A stretch of 64,000 bases of DNA, from the NCBI GenBank assembly GCA_050012495.1, contig JBEKHB010000002.1, positions 80,471 to 144,470 of the forward strand, in the 5' to 3' direction. Of the stretch, positions 60,886 through 64,000 are shown one piece after another. The position numbers and the translations under genes were made by a program. This DNA comes from BOG-1155 sp050012495 (GTDB taxonomy: Bacteria; Desulfobacterota; Syntrophorhabdia; Syntrophorhabdales; WCHB1-27). The notes beneath the pieces are model-generated. The model did no database searches. It was not told where the DNA came from and saw nothing but the letters and a program-made list of their open reading frames with translations. Position 1 is the stretch's first letter; every line of letters starts with the position of its first letter.

Positions 60886-62323
60886 AAGCGAATTGCAGGT
60901 CCTGCACCACCATGTCGAAGCTCGCTTTCCGGCCTTCCTTTCTCTCCCTCTCCGCCAATTGTGCTCTGTGGTATTCCTTCACTTCCTCGGGGAGGGGGAT
61001 ATTTCCTGTATCCAGGTACCGCACCGCGTTTTCCGCATCGCGCATAACCATGACATTTCCTTTATTGTATTTCCAGGGGGTCAGCATCGTGTCTATCCAC
61101 CCGGCCTCGACCCCTTTGCACATGCCGACTGCCATATCGCCATCGCCGGCCTCCAGGCACTTTTCCATCACCGCCCTCACTTCCGCTTCTATCATCGCTT
61201 CTTCGAGCCTCAGTTTTTCACTGTCGGGCATTTTCTGGTTTCCCATCAGGGTGAGCAGATGCCTTGCAAGCCTGACGGACATCGCCATGCCTTCCTTTGT
61301 GGGGGTTGCAAATGCTTCATCCTGGCATTTCAGGATGACCCCGGTGAAGCCTCCCATAATGGTGATTATCGCATTCCACGCTATCATCGCGTTGGCCTCT
61401 TCCGCCCGCGGCGGCCAGGCACCCAGGAATGGGAAACCTCCGGTGAAGAATTCGATGTCTTTGTAGCCGAAACGTTCGCAATACTCCTTGCAGAGCCTTT
61501 CCGTTACCCTGGTCATGGCGATATCCTGAACCATGTTCATATTGAGCCCATGCTCGACAAACTGATACTTCACCCCCTGCTCGGCAGCCAGCAAGGATTC
61601 CGAGACACATACGAACGATCGATATCCCGCGCTATCGTATCCGGTAAGGTTGGAAGCATTCCACGGGCACTCGGGTACGCCGTTTTCCGTGTATATCCCC
61701 GCAAGCCTGGCTTCGTACTGATTGATTCTGATTTCTTCCTCCAACGGTATGTTCTTGCAATGGGCGATGACCTCCTGAAGCGATCGTGTGGAGCATGCAT
61801 TCCAACCGGCCGCCAGGGCAATCTCCGAGGCGAGACGCCCGTCTTCGTCGGTGGAATTGAAGCTCAGAGCCACTTGTGTGGCCTCCATAACCTTCCTTGC
61901 TTCTTCGACTCCAAAATTGACGATGGGCCAACCGTTCAGCATCGACATTCCTTCTTTTTTGCTCCGCTCGATGCCGGCTGCTGCCCTCTTAAAATCCAGC
62001 TTTCGGGTATAAGAATCCGAATAGATAAGCCACGCACCATGGGGCGCCAGATTTGATGCCTCCTCCACGTACTTCAAGCCTTCAACTGTATAATCGGTAA
62101 GCGCCCTCCCGAACTGGGGTATAAGAATGTGCATTTCCTTTTCTTTCGCCTCTTTGAGCTTGAGCGCAAAGCTTTTGCCCCTGGACAACTCTTTGGCGGC
62201 TGCAATGCATTCCTCCAGATTCTCAACCCCTTTTCCGGTCTCCCACATCGGCAGCACTTCCTCTCTTCGTATCTTGAAAAATTGATCATCGGATAGTCTT
62301 TTGTTTCTCACCTGTTCAGTCAT
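60866..62323 (-). CDS. Methylaspartate (glutamate) mutase epsilon subunit-like protein
   Basis: 485 aa, close to the 483 aa of clostridial GlmE. Shared features include SYTRKLDF, MLNGWPIVNFGVEEARKVMEA, AAGWNA, SLLAAEQGVKYQF, MVQDIA and the C-terminal MLTPWKYNKG and MVMRDAENAVRYLDTGNIPLPEEVKEYH. GlmE is the TIM-barrel subunit that works with a B12-binding GlmS. No GlmS or GlmL is beside it, so it may need a distant partner or act on another substrate. Its ATG overlaps the TetR fragment (4 nt). Confidence 0.85.
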   Translation of the reverse strand: MTEQVRNKRLSDDQFFKIRREEVLPMWETGKGVENLEECIAAAKELSRGKSFALKLKEAKEKEMHILIPQFGRALTDYTVEGLKYVEEASNLAPHGAWLIYSDSYTRKLDFKRAAAGIERSKKEGMSMLNGWPIVNFGVEEARKVMEATQVALSFNSTDEDGRLASEIALAAGWNACSTRSLQEVIAHCKNIPLEEEIRINQYEARLAGIYTENGVPECPWNASNLTGYDSAGYRSFVCVSESLLAAEQGVKYQFVEHGLNMNMVQDIAMTRVTERLCKEYCERFGYKDIEFFTGGFPFLGAWPPRAEEANAMIAWNAIITIMGGFTGVILKCQDEAFATPTKEGMAMSVRLARHLLTLMGNQKMPDSEKLRLEEAMIEAEVRAVMEKCLEAGDGDMAVGMCKGVEAGWIDTMLTPWKYNKGNVMVMRDAENAVRYLDTGNIPLPEEVKEYHRAQLAERERKEGRKASFDMVVQDLQFASILKKK

Positions 62324-62568
62324 TGCGGTTCCCTCTCCTTCCGCGCCAATGACCCGTCCACCATCTCAGTAAAGCTTGCGTATAAAGAGCACGAGGAGAC
62401 GGGAGACGGCACAGTCATTTTGCCTATCCCTGCCCCTGCTGCCACATCATCCATGCTCGTCTCTACGTAGCCTCTTAAACTGAAGCATTCAGCGGCAGCC
62501 TTGGCAATTCCCGAAACCCACTTGTCCGATTTAGACAATTGGCTGGATATACCTTTCTCTCGCACCAT
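62320..62568 (-). pseudogene. TetR family regulator, truncated
   Basis: 82 aa. The first 50 residues fit the TetR helix-turn-helix (SGIAKAAAECFSLRGYVETSMDDVAAGAGIGKMT), but the recognition helix (normally TVYxxF) is diverged and the ligand domain is gone. The frame runs into the mutase gene. It may be a truncated, non-functional regulator or a DNA-binding stub. Confidence 0.6.
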
Positions 62569-62715
62569 TCATCTCCCATTTATCGATCAGGTCGGATTGG
62601 CTCCCCAAGCTGGATCAAGTATACCTTGTCGCCCGATAGAGCGTCAAGAAAGCCATTAGCCCAAAAAACGCATTCACCTTCAATAATTATTGTAGAATAC
62701 AAAGGCAGGGGTGAT

Positions 62716-62940
62716 ATGATCTATGAGGAGAGAATCAGACAGTTGACCGAGATGCTCCGCGAAGCAGCAAGCCCGACGCGAATAATCCTCTTTGGCTCCC
62801 GGGCAAGCGGCCGGCCGGACAGGCGTAGCGACATCGACGTTCTGGTCGTTGAACGCGGCGTGAAGGATCGTGTCGCCGAAAAATCAAGACCACATAGTGC
62901 CGGCAATTTTTTTGCGGTACAAATACAGTCCTGTTGTTAG
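62716..62940 (+). pseudogene. MNT-type nucleotidyltransferase, truncated
   Basis: 74 aa. ATG after AGGGGTGAT. Residues 1-50 match small nucleotidyltransferases (IILFGSRASGRPDRRSDIDVLVV, with GS and DxD). The end (after about residue 52) is unlike the family. These proteins are often antitoxins with a HEPN partner, which is missing. Confidence 0.65.
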
Positions 62941-62949
62941 CAGAAGAAA

Positions 62950-63567
62950 ATGGAAAAAGACCTGATTGTAGAGCTGAACCGCCTCTGGGAGCCTATCAGG
63001 CCCTACCTCGCTCAACAGGTGAGCGAGTTGTATAGCCGGCATGACGGCCGTGTCCTCGAAGCGGGCCCTTTTTCCGGGCTGGCCTTTGAGCTGGCCCGCA
63101 GAGGCATCGGCACGTCCTTTCATATGGCTGTCTTTCCCGGTGAAATCGCGGATACCTTGAAGGATGAGGCGCGGGAACTCGGACTTGTCGGCAAGGTAAC
63201 GATAGCTGAAAGCGACGAGAAGCTCAGTGGAGTTCCCACGGAGACCTTCGATCTGGCCGTTTTCAGGGGGGCCTTCTTTTTCCCGTCCTTTTTCACACCC
63301 GACCTGCCGGCAATCTACCGGTCTCTGAAGGCAGGCGGCATGGCCCTGGTCGGAGGTGGGTTCGGACGCCATACTCCGGAGGATGTCATAAGGGGCATCG
63401 AAACGCGCTCGAAGGACCTCAACCGGGCCCTCGGCCGGGTCCGGATAACCGAAAGGGCCTTGTGGTCGATCCTCGAAGCGGCCGAACTGAGGGAAAGGGC
63501 GATAATGATTACCGAGGGCGGCTTATGGGTCGTGCTGAGAAAAGGGTTCCCTCCTCGGACGCCTTGA
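62950..63567 (+). CDS. SAM-dependent methyltransferase-like protein
   Basis: 205 aa. GRVLEAGPFSGLAFELARRG corresponds to the SAM-binding motif I, with LAVFRGAFFFPSFFTPDLP and YRSLKAGGMALVGGGFG in later motif positions. Target unknown. It starts 9 nt after the nucleotidyltransferase fragment with a GCAGAAGAAA upstream. Confidence 0.75.
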   Translation: MEKDLIVELNRLWEPIRPYLAQQVSELYSRHDGRVLEAGPFSGLAFELARRGIGTSFHMAVFPGEIADTLKDEARELGLVGKVTIAESDEKLSGVPTETFDLAVFRGAFFFPSFFTPDLPAIYRSLKAGGMALVGGGFGRHTPEDVIRGIETRSKDLNRALGRVRITERALWSILEAAELRERAIMITEGGLWVVLRKGFPPRTP

Positions 63568-63753
63568 TAAGAAGCAGTGTGAACTCGTCTTTCGCCGTAC
63601 CGGCAAAGCACGTCCCGAATATAGATATTTCTCTTCATGGTTTCGAATAGCTGTTTCAGAACACGGTCCCCGGCAGGATTCGCAGCGGCAAATTCACCCC
63701 CGGTACTCGATAGTTGACGTCTTCTTTTTATGCTTCCGGCCGCCCCAGCTTCC

Positions 63754-63905
63754 TGGAATCCTGGTCCGAACTGCCGGCAATTTCACTAATGATTCCAACC
63801 ACAAATGAAGTTGTGGGAATTCATGTCCTGTGATATATATGTGATAAGCACCATGAAGACCGGAAAAGTGATGATTTAATGGGCGGCCCTGAAGTGCCGC
63901 CACAG
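63754..63905 (+). repeat. Direct repeat flanking the mutase segment, copy 2
   Basis: Similar to 60716-60885 over about 150 bp in the same orientation (GGAATCCTGGTCCGAACTG, TTGTGGGAATTCATG, GATATATATGTG, CACCATGAAGACCGG). Ends in GGCGGC/GCCGCC hairpin at about 63882-63901. Confidence 0.7.
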
Positions 63906-64000
63906 GCGCAACAAAGTCATTTCTTGCCATTTTTTACTGCGTTTTACCCTCCTTTTACCCTCTTCAGCACGAATTGTTCACTAACCGTCTTTAGCACCCC
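63905..64000 (+). repeat. Dispersed repeat, second copy (runs off the window)
   Basis: Matches 41093-41202: CATTTCTTG, TTTTACCCTCTTCAGCACG and TAACCGTCTTTAGCACCCC. It follows the mutase-flanking repeat directly. Confidence 0.65.

Larger units (their letters stand above)
63568..64000. other. Gene-free right edge of the window
   Basis: No gene seen to the window end. It holds two repeats: copy 2 of the mutase-flanking repeat and a copy of the dispersed repeat at 41093-41202. Confidence 0.5.

Noticed and set aside
1..64000. CRISPR array
   Set aside because: I found no regularly spaced short direct repeats on either strand; the repeats seen are palindromes, MITE-like or att-type.

Overview
The window looks like chromosomal DNA from a GC-rich, probably anaerobic Gram-negative bacterium of the Desulfobacterota (old Deltaproteobacteria). 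A syntroph of the Syntrophorhabdus type would fit, but this is inferred from gene content and not proven. Supporting features are a molybdopterin oxidoreductase, an ADP-forming acyl-CoA synthetase, a branched-chain-type ABC importer next to an aldehyde dehydrogenase, a full hopanoid (hpn) cluster, a glutamate-mutase-epsilon-like protein, and the order thrS-infC-rpmI-rplT-pheS-pheT-ihfA-merR.

Layout. 1-522: 5' part of a molybdopterin oxidoreductase (minus strand). 586-8604: translation operon from a near-consensus promoter, ending in ihfA, a MerR regulator and a lipoprotein. 8605-9631: decayed DNA with a DNA-methyltransferase tail. 9632-12973: acyl-CoA synthetase and a divergent quinone-oxidoreductase-like gene. 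13715-17100: FIST sensor histidine kinase with an ANTAR response regulator. 17249-25241: ABC importer (livG-F-H-M-K), aldehyde dehydrogenase and SDR gene, bracketed by an inverted duplication and by two fragments of a second, broken SDR copy. 25359-29120: M50 protease, holA, tRNA-Pro, YjbQ and MEMO-family genes. 29610-40845: a PfkB kinase and the hopanoid cluster (hpnI, hpnG, CruF-like, hpnH, DUF116, hpnA, squalene-hopene cyclase, hpnK, hpnJ), with two copies of a MITE-like repeat. 41250-43976: lone antitoxin and a chemotaxis receptor.

44347-54411 is the most interesting region: an integrated filamentous phage (inovirus) of about 10 kb, inserted in the 3' end of a tRNA-Ala gene and flanked by a 26-bp direct repeat of the tRNA end. 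It carries an HUH replication initiator, a small ssDNA-binding-protein-like gene, two pVIII-like coat precursors followed by a strong terminator, several tiny membrane proteins, a pIII-like adsorption protein, a pVI-like protein, a Zot/pI assembly ATPase and a tyrosine integrase. On the opposite strand it carries a three-gene cargo operon of unknown function (one soluble and two membrane proteins) with its own terminator and an attenuator-like hairpin. This cargo operon is the best candidate for an undescribed system, perhaps superinfection exclusion or anti-phage defence.

54470-64000: galU, a response regulator and GAF histidine kinase, glgA, galT, a rhomboid protease followed by a perfect parS site, then a repeat-bounded segment with the GlmE-like gene, a truncated TetR gene, a truncated nucleotidyltransferase and a methyltransferase-like gene.
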